Shown here: in pieces, positions 36,481 to 51,400 of the stretch | How positions within the stretch are numbered: position 1 is the stretch's first letter | Layout of the letters: each line of letters opens with the position of its first letter | NCBI GenBank assembly: GCA_907163345.1 | Contig: CAJQUN010000520.1 | Location: forward strand, 304,838-368,837 | DNA length: 64,000 nt | From: Haberlea rhodopensis | Lineage: Eukaryota; Streptophyta; Magnoliopsida; Lamiales; Gesneriaceae | Direction of reading: 5' to 3' | The notes under the pieces: generated by a model | The model's input: the letters and a program-made list of their open reading frames with translations, nothing else | Told to the model about the DNA's origin: nothing | Database searches by the model: none | Program-made: the position numbers and the translations under genes

Positions 36481-39400
36481 GTGTCTTGAGTTCATGGTTA
36501 TCTTGGTTGGAAGAAAGTTTTTAAGAAATTTTCAGAATTACGTAAGTTTTTTTGATTTTTTGATAAATTTCGATTTCGTGCGAATATTCGAGTATATGTC
36601 TAGAGTACATCATTTTCTTGGTTCGAATAAGTATTTGAGAAATTTTAACAATTTCGGACGTTTTTTTGATTTTTTGATAAATTTCTATTTCGTGCAATTA
36701 TAAGAGTATGTGTCTTGAGTACATAATTTTCTTGGTTGGAAGAAGGTTTTGAGAAATTTTCAGAATTACGTAAGTTTTTTGATTTTTTGATAAATTTCGA
36801 TTTCGTGCGAATATTCGAGTATATGTCTTGAGTACATCATTTTCTTGGTTCGAATAAGTATTTGAGAAATTTTAACAATTTCGGACGTTTTTTTGATTTT
36901 TGATAAATTTCTATTTCGTGCAATTATAAGAGTATGTGTCTTGAGTACATAATTTTCTTGGTTGGAAGAAGGTTTTGAGAAATTTTCAGAATTACGTAAG
37001 TTTTTTGATTTTTTGATAAATTTCGATTTCGTGCGAATATTCGAGTATATGTCTAGAGTACATCATTTTCTTGGTTCGAATAAGTATTTGAGAAATTTTA
37101 ACAATTTCGGACGTTTTTTTGATTTTTTGATAAATTTCTATTTCGTGCAATTATAAGAGTATGTGTCTTGAGTACATAATTTTCTTGGTTGGAAGAAGGT
37201 TTTGAGAAATTTTCAGAATTACGTAAGTTTTTTGATTTTTTGATAAATTTCGATTTCGTGCGAATATTCGAGTATATGTCTTGAGTACATCATTTTCTTG
37301 GTTCGAATAAGTATTTGAGAAATTTTAACAATTTCGGACGTTTTTTTGATTTTTTGATAAATTTCTATTTCGTGCAATTATAAGAGTATGTGTCTTGAGT
37401 ACATAATTTTCTTGGTTGGAAGAAGGTTTTGAGAAATTTTCAGAATTACGTAAGTTTTTTGATTTTTTGATAAATTTCGATTTCGTGCGAATATTCGAGT
37501 ATATGTCTTGAGTACATCATTTTCTTGGTTCGAATAAGTATTTGAGAAATTTTAACAATTTCGGACGTTTTTTTGATTTTTTGATAAATTTCTATTTCGT
37601 GCAATTATAAGAGTATGTGTCTTGAGTACATAATTTTCTTGGTTGGAAGAAGGTTTTGAGAAATTTTCAGAATTACGTAAGTTTTTTGATTTTTTGATAA
37701 ATTTCGATTTCGTGCGAATATTCGAGTATATGTCTTGAGTACATCATTTTCTTGGTTCGAATAAGTATTTGAGAAATTTTAACAATTTCGGACGTTTTTT
37801 TGATTTTTTGATAAATTTCTATTTCGTGCAATTATAAGAGTATGTGTCTTGAGTACATAATTTTCTTGGTTGGAAGAAGGTTTTGAGAAATTTTCAGAAT
37901 TACGTAAGTTTTTTGATTTTTTGATAAATTTCGATTTCGTGCGAATATTCGAGTATATGTCTTGAGTACATCATTTTCTTGGTTCGAATAAGTATTTGAG
38001 AAATTTTAACAATTTCGGACGTTTTTTTGATTTTTTGATAAATTTCTATTTCGTGCAATTATAAGAGTATGTGTCTTGAGTACATAATTTTCTTGGTTGG
38101 AAGAAGGTTTTGAGAAATTTTCAGAATTACGTAAGTTTTTTGATTTTTTGATAAATTTCGATTTCGTGCGAATATTCGAGTATATGTCTTGAGTACATCA
38201 TTTTCTTGGTTCGAATAAGTATTTGAGAAATTTTAACAATTTCGGACGTTTTTTTGATTTTTGATAAATTTCTATTTCGTGCAATTATAAGAGTATGTGT
38301 CTTGAGTACATAATTTTCTTGGTTGGAAGAAGGTTTTGAGAAATTTTCAGAATTACGTAAGTTTTTTGATTTTTTGATAAATTTCGATTTCGTGCGAATA
38401 TTCGAGTATATGTCTTGAGTACATCATTTTCTTGGTTCGAATAAGTATTTGAGAAATTTTAACAATTTCGGACGTTTTTTTGATTTTTTGATAAATTTCT
38501 ATTTCGTGCAATTATAAGAGTATGTGTCTTGAGTACATAATTTTCTTGGTTGGAAGAAGGTTTTGAGAAATTTTCAGAATTACGTAAGTTTTTTGATTTT
38601 TTGATAAATTTCGATTTCGTGCGAATATTCGAGTATATGTCTAGAGTACATCATTTTCTTGGTTCGAATAAGTATTTGAGAAATTTTAACAATTTCGGAC
38701 GTTTTTTTGATTTTTGATAAATTTCTATTTCGTGCAATTATAAGAGTATGTGTCTTGAGTACATAATTTTCTTGGTTGGAAGAAGGTTTTGAGAAATTTT
38801 CAGAATTACGTAAGTTTTTTGATTTTTTGATAAATTTCGATTTCGTGCGAATATTCGAGTATATGTCTTGAGTACATCATTTTCTTGGTTCGAATAAGTA
38901 TTTGAGAAATTTTAACAATTTCGGACGTTTTTTTGATTTTTTGATAAATTTCTATTTCGTGCAATTATAAGAGTATGTGTCTTGAGTACATAATTTTCTT
39001 GGTTGGAAGAAGGTTTTGAGAAATTTTCAGAATTACGTAAGTTTTTTGATTTTTTGATAAATTTCGATTTCGTGCGAATATTCGAGTATATGTCTTGAGT
39101 ACATCATTTTCTTGGTTCGAATAAGTATTTGAGAAATTTTAACAATTTCGGACGTTTTTTTGATTTTTTGATAAATTTCTATTTCGTGCAATTATAAGAG
39201 TATGTGTCTTGAGTACATAATTTTCTTGGTTGGAAGAAGGTTTTGAGAAATTTTCAGAATTACGTAAGTTTTTTGATTTTTTGATAAATTTCGATTTCGT
39301 GCGAATATTCGAGTATATGTCTAGAGTACATCATTTTCTTGGTTCGAATAAGTATTTGAGAAATTTTAACAATTTCGGACGTTTTTTTGATTTTTGATAA

Positions 39401-42400
39401 ATTTCTATTTCGTGCAATTATAAGAGTATGTGTCTTGAGTACATAATTTTCTTGGTTGGAAGAAGGTTTTGAGAAATTTTCAGAATTACGTAAGTTTTTT
39501 GATTTTTTGATAAATTTCGATTTCGTGCGAATATTCGAGTATATGTCTGAGTACATCATTTTCTTGGTTCGAATAAGTATTTGAGAAATTTTAACAATTT
39601 CGGACGTTTTTTTGATTTTTGATAAATTTCTATTTCGTGCAATTATAAGAGTATGTGTCTTGAGTACATAATTTTCTTGGTTGGAAGAAGGTTTTGAGAA
39701 ATTTTCAGAATTACGTAAGTTTTTTGATTTTTTGATAAATTTCGATTTCGTGCGAATATTCGAGTATATGTCTTGAGTACATCATTTTCTTGGTTCGAAT
39801 AAGTATTTGAGAAATTTTAACAATTTCGGACGTTTTTTTGATTTTTTGATAAATTTCTATTTCGTGCAATTATAAGAGTATGTGTCTTGAGTACATAATT
39901 TTCTTGGTTGGAAGAAGGTTTTGAGAAATTTTCAGAATTACGTAAGTTTTTTGATTTTTTGATAAATTTCGATTTCGTGCGAATATTCGAGTATATGTCT
40001 TGAGTACATCATTTTCTTGGTTCGAATAAGTATTTGAGAAATTTTAACAATTTCGGACGTTTTTTTGATTTTTTGATAAATTTCTATTTCGTGCAATTAT
40101 AAGAGTATGTGTCTTGAGTACATAATTTTCTTGGTTGGAAGAAGGTTTTGAGAAATTTTCAGAATTACGTAAGTTTTTTGATTTTTTGATAAATTTCGAT
40201 TTCGTGCGAATATTCGAGTATATGTCTAGAGTACATCATTTTCTTGGTTCGAATAAGTATTTGAGAAATTTTAACAATTTCGGACGTTTTTTTTTTTTTT
40301 GATAAATTTCTATTTCGTGCAATTATAAGAGTATGTGTCTTGAGTACATAATTTTCTTGGTTGGAAGAAGGTTTTGAGAAATTTTCAGAATTACGTAAGT
40401 TTTTTGATTTTTTGATAAATTTCGATTTCGTGCGAATATTCGAGTATATGTCTTGAGTACATCATTTTCTTGGTTCGAATAAGTATTTGAGAAATTTTAA
40501 CAATTTCGGACGTTTTTTTGATTTTTTGATAAATTTCTATTTCGTGCAATTATAAGAGTATGTGTCTTGAGTACATAATTTTCTTGGTTGGAAGAAGGTT
40601 TTGAGAAATTTTCAGAATTACGTAAGTTTTTTGATTTTTTGATAAATTTCGATTTCGTGCGAATATTCGAGTATATGTCTTGAGTACATCATTTTCTTGG
40701 TTCGAATAAGTATTTGAGAAATTTTAACAATTTCGGACGTTTTTTTGATTTTTTGATAAATTTCTATTTCGTGCAATTATAAGAGTATGTGTCTTGAGTA
40801 CATAATTTTCTTGGTTGGAAGAAGGTTTTGAGAAATTTTCAGAATTACGTAAGTTTTTTGATTTTTTGATAAATTTCGATTTCGTGCGAATATTCGAGTA
40901 TATGTCTAGAGTACATCATTTTCTTGGTTCGAATAAGTATTTGAGAAATTTTAACAATTTCGGACGTTTTTTTGATTTTTTGATAAATTTCTATTTCGTG
41001 CAATTATAAGAGTATGTGTCTTGAGTACATAATTTTCTTGGTTGGAAGAAGGTTTTGAGAAATTTTCAGAATTACGTAAGTTTTTTGATTTTTTGATAAA
41101 TTTCGATTTCGTGCGAATATTCGAGTATATGTCTTGAGTACATCATTTTCTTGGTTCGAATAAGTATTTGAGAAATTTTAACAATTTCGGACGTTTTTTT
41201 GATTTTTGATAAATTTCTATTTCGTGCAATTATAAGAGTATGTGTCTTGAGTACATAATTTTCTTGGTTGGAAGAAGGTTTTGAGAAATTTTCAGAATTA
41301 CGTAAGTTTTTTGATTTTTTGATAAATTTCGATTTCGTGCGAATATTCGAGTATATGTCTAGAGTACATCATTTTCTTGGTTCGAATAAGTATTTGAGAA
41401 ATTTTAACAATTTCGGACGTTTTTTTGATTTTTTGATAAATTTCTATTTCGTGCAATTATAAGAGTATGTGTCTTGAGTACATAATTTTCTTGGTTGGAA
41501 GAAGGTTTTGAGAAATTTTCAGAATTACGTAAGTTTTTTGATTTTTTGATAAATTTCGATTTCGTGCGAATATTCGAGTATATGTCTTGAGTACATCATT
41601 TTCTTGGTTCGAATAAGTATTTGAGAAATTTTAACAATTTCGGACGTTTTTTTGATTTTTTGATAAATTTCTATTTCGTGCAATTATAAGAGTATGTGTC
41701 TTGAGTACATAATTTTCTTGGTTGGAAGAAGGTTTTGAGAAATTTTCAGAATTACGTAAGTTTTTTGATTTTTTGATAAATTTCGATTTCGTGCGAATAT
41801 TCGAGTATATGTCTAGAGTACATCATTTTCTTGGTTCGAATAAGTATTTGAGAAATTTTAACAATTTCGGACGTTTTTTTGATTTTTTGATAAATTTCTA
41901 TTTCGTGCAATTATAAGAGTATGTGTCTTGAGTACATAATTTTCTTGGTTGGAAGAAGGTTTTGAGAAATTTTCAGAATTACGTAAGTTTTTTGATTTTT
42001 TGATAAATTTCGATTTCGTGCGAATATTCGAGTATATGTCTAGAGTACATCATTTTCTTGGTTCGAATAAGTATTTGAGAAATTTTAACAATTTCGGACG
42101 TTTTTTTGATTTTTTGATAAATTTCTATTTCGTGCAATTATAAGAGTATGTGTCTTGAGTACATAATTTTCTTGGTTGGAAGAAGGTTTTGAGAAATTTT
42201 CAGAATTACGTAAGTTTTTTGATTTTTTGATAAATTTCGATTTCGTGCGAATATTCGAGTATATGTCTTGAGTACATCATTTTCTTGGTTCGAATAAGTA
42301 TTTGAGAAATTTTAACAATTTCGGACGTTTTTTTGATTTTTTGATAAATTTCTATTTCGTGCAATTATAAGAGTATGTGTCTTGAGTACATAATTTTCTT

Positions 42401-45400
42401 GGTTGGAAGAAGGTTTTGAGAAATTTTCAGAATTACGTAAGTTTTTTGATTTTTTGATAAATTTCGATTTCGTGCGAATATTCGAGTATATGTCTAGAGT
42501 ACATCATTTTCTTGGTTCGAATAAGTATTTGAGAAATTTTAACAATTTCGGACGTTTTTTTGATTTTTTGATAAATTTCTATTTCGTGCAATTATAAGAG
42601 TATGTGTCTTGAGTACATAATTTTCTTGGTTGGAAGAAGGTTTTGAGAAATTTTCAGAATTACGTAAGTTTTTTGATTTTTTGATAAATTTCGATTTCGT
42701 GCGAATATTCGAGTATATGTCTTGAGTACATCATTTTCTTGGTTCGAATAAGTATTTGAGAAATTTTAACAATTTCGGACGTTTTTTTGATTTTTGATAA
42801 ATTTCTATTTCGTGCAATTATAAGAGTATGTGTCTTGAGTACATAATTTTCTTGGTTGGAAGAAGGTTTTGAGAAATTTTCAGAATTACGTAAGTTTTTT
42901 GATTTTTTGATAAATTTCGATTTCGTGCGAATATTCGAGTATATGTCTAGAGTACATCATTTTCTTGGTTCGAATAAGTATTTGAGAAATTTTAACAATT
43001 TCGGACGTTTTTTTGATTTTTTGATAAATTTCTATTTCGTGCAATTATAAGAGTATGTGTCTTGAGTACATAATTTTCTTGGTTGGAAGAAGGTTTTGAG
43101 AAATTTTCAGAATTACGTAAGTTTTTTGATTTTTTGATAAATTTCGATTTCGTGCGAATATTCGAGTATATGTCTTGAGTACATCATTTTCTTGGTTCGA
43201 ATAAGTATTTGAGAAATTTTAACAATTTCGGACGTTTTTTTGATTTTTTGATAAATTTCTATTTCGTGCAATTATAAGAGTATGTGTCTTGAGTACATAA
43301 TTTTCTTGGTTGGAAGAAGGTTTTGAGAAATTTTCAGAATTACGTAAGTTTTTTGATTTTTTGATAAATTTCGATTTCGTGCGAATATTCGAGTATATGT
43401 CTAGAGTACATCATTTTCTTGGTTCGAATAAGTATTTGAGAAATTTTAACAATTTCGGACGTTTTTTTGATTTTTGATAAATTTCTATTTCGTGCAATTA
43501 TAAGAGTATGTGTCTTGAGTACATAATTTTCTTGGTTGGAAGAAGGTTTTGAGAAATTTTCAGAATTACGTAAGTTTTTTGATTTTTTGATAAATTTCGA
43601 TTTCGTGCGAATATTCGAGTATATGTCTAGAGTACATCATTTTCTTGGTTCGAATAAGTATTTGAGAAATTTTAACAATTTCGGACGTTTTTTTGATTTT
43701 TTGATAAATTTCTATTTCGTGCAATTATAAGAGTATGTGTCTTGAGTACATAATTTTCTTGGTTGGAAGAAGGTTTTGAGAAATTTTCAGAATTACGTAA
43801 GTTTTTTGATTTTTTGATAAATTTCGATTTCGTGCGAATATTCGAGTATATGTCTTGAGTACATCATTTTCTTGGTTCGAATAAGTATTTGAGAAATTTT
43901 AACAATTTCGGACGTTTTTTTGATTTTTTGATAAATTTCTATTTCGTGCAATTATAAGAGTATGTGTCTTGAGTACATAATTTTCTTGGTTGGAAGAAGG
44001 TTTTGAGAAATTTTCAGAATTACGTAAGTTTTTTGATTTTTTGATAAATTTCGATTTCGTGCGAATATTCGAGTATATGTCTAGAGTACATCATTTTCTT
44101 GGTTCGAATAAGTATTTGAGAAATTTTAACAATTTCGGACGTTTTTTTGATTTTTTGATAAATTTCTATTTCGTGCAATTATAAGAGTATGTGTCTTGAG
44201 TACATAATTTTCTTGGTTGGAAGAAGGTTTTGAGAAATTTTCAGAATTACGTAAGTTTTTTGATTTTTTGATAAATTTCGATTTCGTGCGAATATTCGAG
44301 TATATGTCTTGAGTACATCATTTTCTTGGTTCGAATAAGTATTTGAGAAATTTTAACAATTTCGGACGTTTTTTTGATTTTTTGATAAATTTCTATTTCG
44401 TGCAATTATAAGAGTATGTGTCTTGAGTACATAATTTTCTTGGTTGGAAGAAGGTTTTGAGAAATTTTCAGAATTACGTAAGTTTTTTGATTTTTTGATA
44501 AATTTCGATTTCGTGCGAATATTCGAGTATATGTCTAGAGTACATCATTTTCTTGGTTCGAATAAGTATTTGAGAAATTTTAACAATTTCGGACGTTTTT
44601 TTGATTTTTTAAATTTCTATTTCGTGCAATTATAAGAGTATGTGTCTTGAGTACATAATTTTCTTGGTTGGAAGAAGGTTTTGAGAAATTTTCAGAATTA
44701 CGTAAGTTTTTTGATTTTTTGATAAATTTCGATTTCGTGCGAATATTCGAGTATATGTCTTGAGTACATCATTTTCTTGGTTCGAATAAGTATTTGAGAA
44801 ATTTTAACAATTTCGGACGTTTTTTTGATTTTTTGATAAATTTCTATTTCGTGCAATTATAAGAGTATGTGTCTTGAGTACATAATTTTCTTGGTTGGAA
44901 GAAGGTTTTGAGAAATTTTCAGAATTACGTAAGTTTTTTGATTTTTTGATAAATTTCGATTTCGTGCGAATATTCGAGTATATGTCTTGAGTACATCATT
45001 TTCTTGGTTCGAATAAGTATTTGAGAAATTTTAACAATTTCGGACGTTTTTTTGATTTTTTGATAAATTTCTATTTCGTGCAATTATAAGAGTATGTGTC
45101 TTGAGTACATAATTTTCTTGGTTGGAAGAAGGTTTTGAGAAATTTTCAGAATTACGTAAGTTTTTTGATTTTTTGATAAATTTCGATTTCGTGCGAATAT
45201 TCGAGTATATGTCTTGAGTACATCATTTTCTTGGTTCGAATAAGTATTTGAGAAATTTTAACAATTTCGGACGTTTTTTTGATTTTTTGATAAATTTCTA
45301 TTTCGTGCAATTATAAGAGTATGTGTCTTGAGTACATAATTTTCTTGGTTGGAAGAAGGTTTTGAGAAATTTTCAGAATTACGTAAGTTTTTTGATTTTT

Positions 45401-48400
45401 TGATAAATTTCGATTTCGTGCGAATATTCGAGTATATGTCTAGAGTACATCATTTTCTTGGTTCGAATAAGTATTTGAGAAATTTTAACAATTTCGGACG
45501 TTTTTTTGATTTTTTGATAAATTTCTATTTCGTGCAATTATAAGAGTATGTGTCTTGAGTACATAATTTTCTTGGTTGGAAGAAGGTTTTGAGAAATTTT
45601 CAGAATTACGTAAGTTTTTTGATTTTTTGATAAATTTCGATTTCGTGCGAATATTCGAGTATATGTCTTGAGTACATCATTTTCTTGGTTCGAATAAGTA
45701 TTTGAGAAATTTTAACAATTTCGGACGTTTTTTTGATTTTTGATAAATTTCTATTTCGTGCAATTATAAGAGTATGTGTCTTGAGTACATAATTTCTTGG
45801 TTGGAAGAAGGTTTTGAGAAATTTTCAGAATTACGTAAGTTTTTTGATTTTTTGATAAATTTCGATTTCGTGCGAATATTCGAGTATATGTCTAGAGTAC
45901 ATCATTTTCTTGGTTCGAATAAGTATTTGAGAAATTTTAACAATTTCGGACGTTTTTTTGATTTTTTGATAAATTTCTATTTCGTGCAATTATAAGAGTA
46001 TGTGTCTTGAGTACATAATTTTCTTGGTTGGAAGAAGGTTTTGAGAAATTTTCAGAATTACGTAAGTTTTTTGATTTTTTGATAAATTTCGATTTCGTGC
46101 GAATATTCGAGTATATGTCTTGAGTACATCATTTTCTTGGTTCGAATAAGTATTTGAGAAATTTTAACAATTTCGGACGTTTTTTTGATTTTTTGATAAA
46201 TTTCTATTTCGTGCAATTATAAGAGTATGTGTCTTGAGTACATAATTTTCTTGGTTGGAAGAAGGTTTTGAGAAATTTTCAGAATTACGTAAGTTTTTTG
46301 ATTTTTTGATAAATTTCGATTTCGTGCGAATATTCGAGTATATGTCTAGAGTACATCATTTTCTTGGTTCGAATAAGTATTTGAGAAATTTTAACAATTT
46401 CGGACGTTTTTTTGATTTTTTGATAAATTTCTATTTCGTGCAATTATAAGAGTATGTGTCTTGAGTACATAATTTTCTTGGTTGGAAGAAGGTTTTGAGA
46501 AATTTTCAGAATTACGTAAGTTTTTTGATTTTTTGATAAATTTCGATTTCGTGCGAATATTCGAGTATATGTCTTGAGTACATCATTTTCTTGGTTCGAA
46601 TAAGTATTTGAGAAATTTTAACAATTTCGGACGTTTTTTTGATTTTTGATAAATTTCTATTTCGTGCAATTATAAGAGTATGTGTCTTGAGTACATAATT
46701 TTCTTGGTTGGAAGAAGGTTTTGAGAAATTTTCAGAATTACGTAAGTTTTTTGATTTTTTGATAAATTTCGATTTCGTGCGAATATTCGAGTATATGTCT
46801 AGAGTACATCATTTTCTTGGTTCGAATAAGTATTTGAGAAATTTTAACAATTTCGGACGTTTTTTTGATTTTTTGATAAATTTCTATTTCGTGCAATTAT
46901 AAGAGTATGTGTCTTGAGTACATAATTTTCTTGGTTGGAAGAAGGTTTTGAGAAATTTTCAGAATTACGTAAGTTTTTTGATTTTTTGATAAATTTCGAT
47001 TTCGTGCGAATATTCGAGTATATGTCTTGAGTACATCATTTTCTTGGTTCGAATAAGTATTTGAGAAATTTTAACAATTTCGGACGTTTTTTTGATTTTT
47101 GATAAATTTCTATTTCGTGCAATTATAAGAGTATGTGTCTTGAGTACATAATTTTCTTGGTTGGAAGAAGGTTTTGAGAAATTTTCAGAATTACGTAAGT
47201 TTTTTGATTTTTTGATAAATTTCGATTTCGTGCGAATATTCGAGTATATGTCTTGAGTACATCATTTTCTTGGTTCGAATAAGTATTTGAGAAATTTTAA
47301 CAATTTCGGACGTTTTTTTGATTTTTTGATAAATTTCTATTTCGTGCAATTATAAGAGTATGTGTCTTGAGTACATAATTTTCTTGGTTGGAAGAAGGTT
47401 TTGAGAAATTTTCAGAATTACGTAAGTTTTTTGATTTTTTGATAAATTTCGATTTCGTGCGAATATTCGAGTATATGTCTTGAGTACATCATTTTCTTGG
47501 TTCGAATAAGTATTTGAGAAATTTTAACAATTTCGGACGTTTTTTTGATTTTTTGATAAATTTCTATTTCGTGCAATTATAAGAGTATGTGTCTTGAGTA
47601 CATAATTTTCTTGGTTGGAAGAAGGTTTTGAGAAATTTTCAGAATTACGTAAGTTTTTTGATTTTTTGATAAATTTCGATTTCGTGCGAATATTCGAGTA
47701 TATGTCTAGAGTACATCATTTTCTTGGTTCGAATAAGTATTTGAGAAATTTTAACAATTTCGGACGTTTTTTTGATTTTTTGATAAATTTCTATTTCGTG
47801 CAATTATAAGAGTATGTGTCTTGAGTACATAATTTTCTTGGTTGGAAGAAGGTTTTGAGAAATTTTCAGAATTACGTAAGTTTTTTGATTTTTTGATAAA
47901 TTTCGATTTCGTGCGAATATTCGAGTATATGTCTTGAGTACATCATTTTCTTGGTTCGAATAAGTATTTGAGAAATTTTAACAATTTCGGACGTTTTTTT
48001 GATTTTTTGATAAATTTCTATTTCGTGCAATTATAAGAGTATGTGTCTTGAGTACATAATTTTCTTGGTTGGAAGAAGGTTTTGAGAAATTTTCAGAATT
48101 ACGTAAGTTTTTTGATTTTTTGATAAATTTCGATTTCGTGCGAATATTCGAGTATATGTCTAGAGTACATCATTTTCTTGGTTCGAATAAGTATTTGAGA
48201 AATTTTAACAATTTCGGACGTTTTTTTGATTTTTGATAAATTTCTATTTCGTGCAATTATAAGAGTATGTGTCTTGAGTACATAATTTTCTTGGTTGGAA
48301 GAAGGTTTTGAGAAATTTTCAGAATTACGTAAGTTTTTTGATTTTTTGATAAATTTCGATTTCGTGCGAATATTCGAGTATATGTCTTGAGTACATCATT

Positions 48401-51400
48401 TTCTTGGTTCGAATAAGTATTTGAGAAATTTTAACAATTTCGGACGTTTTTTTGATTTTTTGATAAATTTCTATTTCGTGCAATTATAAGAGTATGTGTC
48501 TTGAGTACATTTTCTTGGTTGGAAGAAGGTTTTGAGAAATTTTCAGAATTACGTAAGTTTTTTGATTTTTTGATAAATTTCGATTTCGTGCGAATATTCG
48601 AGTATATGTCTAGAGTACATCATTTTCTTGGTTCGAATAAGTATTTGAGAAATTTTAACAATTTCGGACGTTTTTTTGATTTTTTGATAAATTTCTATTT
48701 CGTGCAATTATAAGAGTATGTGTCTTGAGTACATAATTTTCTTGGTTGGAAGAAGGTTTTGAGAAATTTTCAGAATTACGTAAGTTTTTTGATTTTTTGA
48801 TAAATTTCGATTTCGTGCGAATATTCGAGTATATGTCTAGAGTACATCATTTTCTTGGTTCGAATAAGTATTTGAGAAATTTTAACAATTTCGGACGTTT
48901 TTTTGATTTTTGATAAATTTCTATTTCGTGCAATTATAAGAGTATGTGTCTTGAGTACATAATTTTCTTGGTTGGAAGAAGGTTTTGAGAAATTTTCAGA
49001 ATTACGTAAGTTTTTTGATTTTTTGATAAATTTCGATTTCGTGCGAATATTCGAGTATATGTCTTGAGTACATCATTTTCTTGGTTCGAATAAGTATTTG
49101 AGAAATTTTAACAATTTCGGACGTTTTTTTGATTTTTGATAAATTTCTATTTCGTGCAATTATAAGAGTATGTGTCTTGAGTACATAATTTTCTTGGTTG
49201 GAAGAAGGTTTTGAGAAATTTTCAGAATTACGTAAGTTTTTTGATTTTTTGATAAATTTCGATTTCGTGCGAATATTCGAGTATATGTCTTGAGTACATC
49301 ATTTTCTTGGTTCGAATAAGTATTTGAGAAATTTTAACAATTTCGGACGTTTTTTTGATTTTTTGATAAATTTCTATTTCGTGCAATTATAAGAGTATGT
49401 GTCTTGAGTACATAATTTTCTTGGTTGGAAGAAGGTTTTGAGAAATTTTCAGAATTACGTAAGTTTTTTGATTTTTTGATAAATTTCGATTTCGTGCGAA
49501 TATTCGAGTATATGTCTAGAGTACATCATTTTCTTGGTTCGAATAAGTATTTGAGAAATTTTAACAATTTCGGACGTTTTTTTGATTTTTTGATAAATTT
49601 CTATTTCGTGCAATTATAAGAGTATGTGTCTTGAGTACATAATTTTCTTGGTTGGAAGAAGGTTTTGAGAAATTTTCAGAATTACGTAAGTTTTTTGATT
49701 TTTTGATAAATTTCGATTTCGTGCGAATATTCGAGTATATGTCTTGAGTACATCATTTTCTTGGTTCGAATAAGTATTTGAGAAATTTTAACAATTTCGG
49801 ACGTTTTTTTGATTTTTTGATAAATTTCTATTTCGTGCAATTATAAGAGTATGTGTCTTGAGTACATAATTTTCTTGGTTGGAAGAAGGTTTTGAGAAAT
49901 TTTCAGAATTACGTAAGTTTTTTGATTTTTTGATAAATTCGATTTCGTGCGAATATTCGAGTATATGTCTAGAGTACATCATTTTCTTGGTTCGAATAAG
50001 TATTTGAGAAATTTTAACAATTTCGGACGTTTTTTTGATTTTTTGATAAATTTCTATTTCGTGCAATTATAAGAGTATGTGTCTTGAGTACATAATTTTC
50101 TTGGTTGGAAGAAGGTTTTGAGAAATTTTCAGAATTACGTAAGTTTTTTGATTTTTTGATAAATTTCGATTTCGTGCGAATATTCGAGTATATGTCTTGA
50201 GTACATCATTTTCTTGGTTCGAATAAGTATTTGAGAAATTTTAACAATTTCGGACGTTTTTTTGATTTTTGATAAATTTCTATTTCGTGCAATTATAAGA
50301 GTATGTGTCTTGAGTACATAATTTTCTTGGTTGGAAGAAGGTTTTGAGAAATTTTCAGAATTACGTAAGTTTTTTGATTTTTTGATAAATTTCGATTTCG
50401 TGCGAATATTCGAGTATATGTCTAGAGTACATCATTTTCTTGGTTCGAATAAGTATTTGAGAAATTTTAACAATTTCGGACGTTTTTTTGATTTTTGATA
50501 AATTTCTATTTCGTGCAATTATAAGAGTATGTGTCTTGAGTACATAATTTTCTTGGTTGGAAGAAGGTTTTGAGAAATTTTCAGAATTACGTAAGTTTTT
50601 TGATTTTTTGATAAATTTCGATTTCGTGCGAATATTCGAGTATATGTCTTGAGTACATCATTTTCTTGGTTCGAATAAGTATTTGAGAAATTTTAACAAT
50701 TTCGGACGTTTTTTTGATTTTTGATAAATTTCTATTTCGTGCAATTATAAGAGTATGTGTCTTGAGTACATAATTTTCTTGGTTGGAAGAAGGTTTTGAG
50801 AAATTTTCAGAATTACGTAAGTTTTTTGATTTTTTGATAAATTTCGATTTCGTGCGAATATTCGAGTATATGTCTAGAGTACATCATTTTCTTGGTTCGA
50901 ATAAGTATTTGAGAAATTTTAACAATTTCGGACGTTTTTTTGATTTTTTGATAAATTTCTATTTCGTGCAATTATAAGAGTATGTGTCTTGAGTACATAA
51001 TTTTCTTGGTTGGAAGAAGGTTTTGAGAAATTTTCAGAAATTACGTAAGTTTTTTGATTTTTTGATAAATTTCGATTTCGTGCGAATATTCGAGTATATG
51101 TCTTGAGTACATCATTTTCTTGGTTCGAATAAGTATTTGAGAAATTTTAACAATTTCGGACGTTTTTTTGATTTTTGATAAATTTCTATTTCGTGCAATT
51201 ATAAGAGTATGTGTCTTGAGTACATAATTTTCTTGGTTGGAAGAAGGTTTTGAGAAATTTTCAGAATTACGTAAGTTTTTTGATTTTTTGATAAATTTCG
51301 ATTTCGTGCGAATATTCGAGTATATGTCTAGAGTACATCATTTTCTTGGTTCGAATAAGTATTTGAGAAATTTTAACAATTTCGGACGTTTTTTTGATTT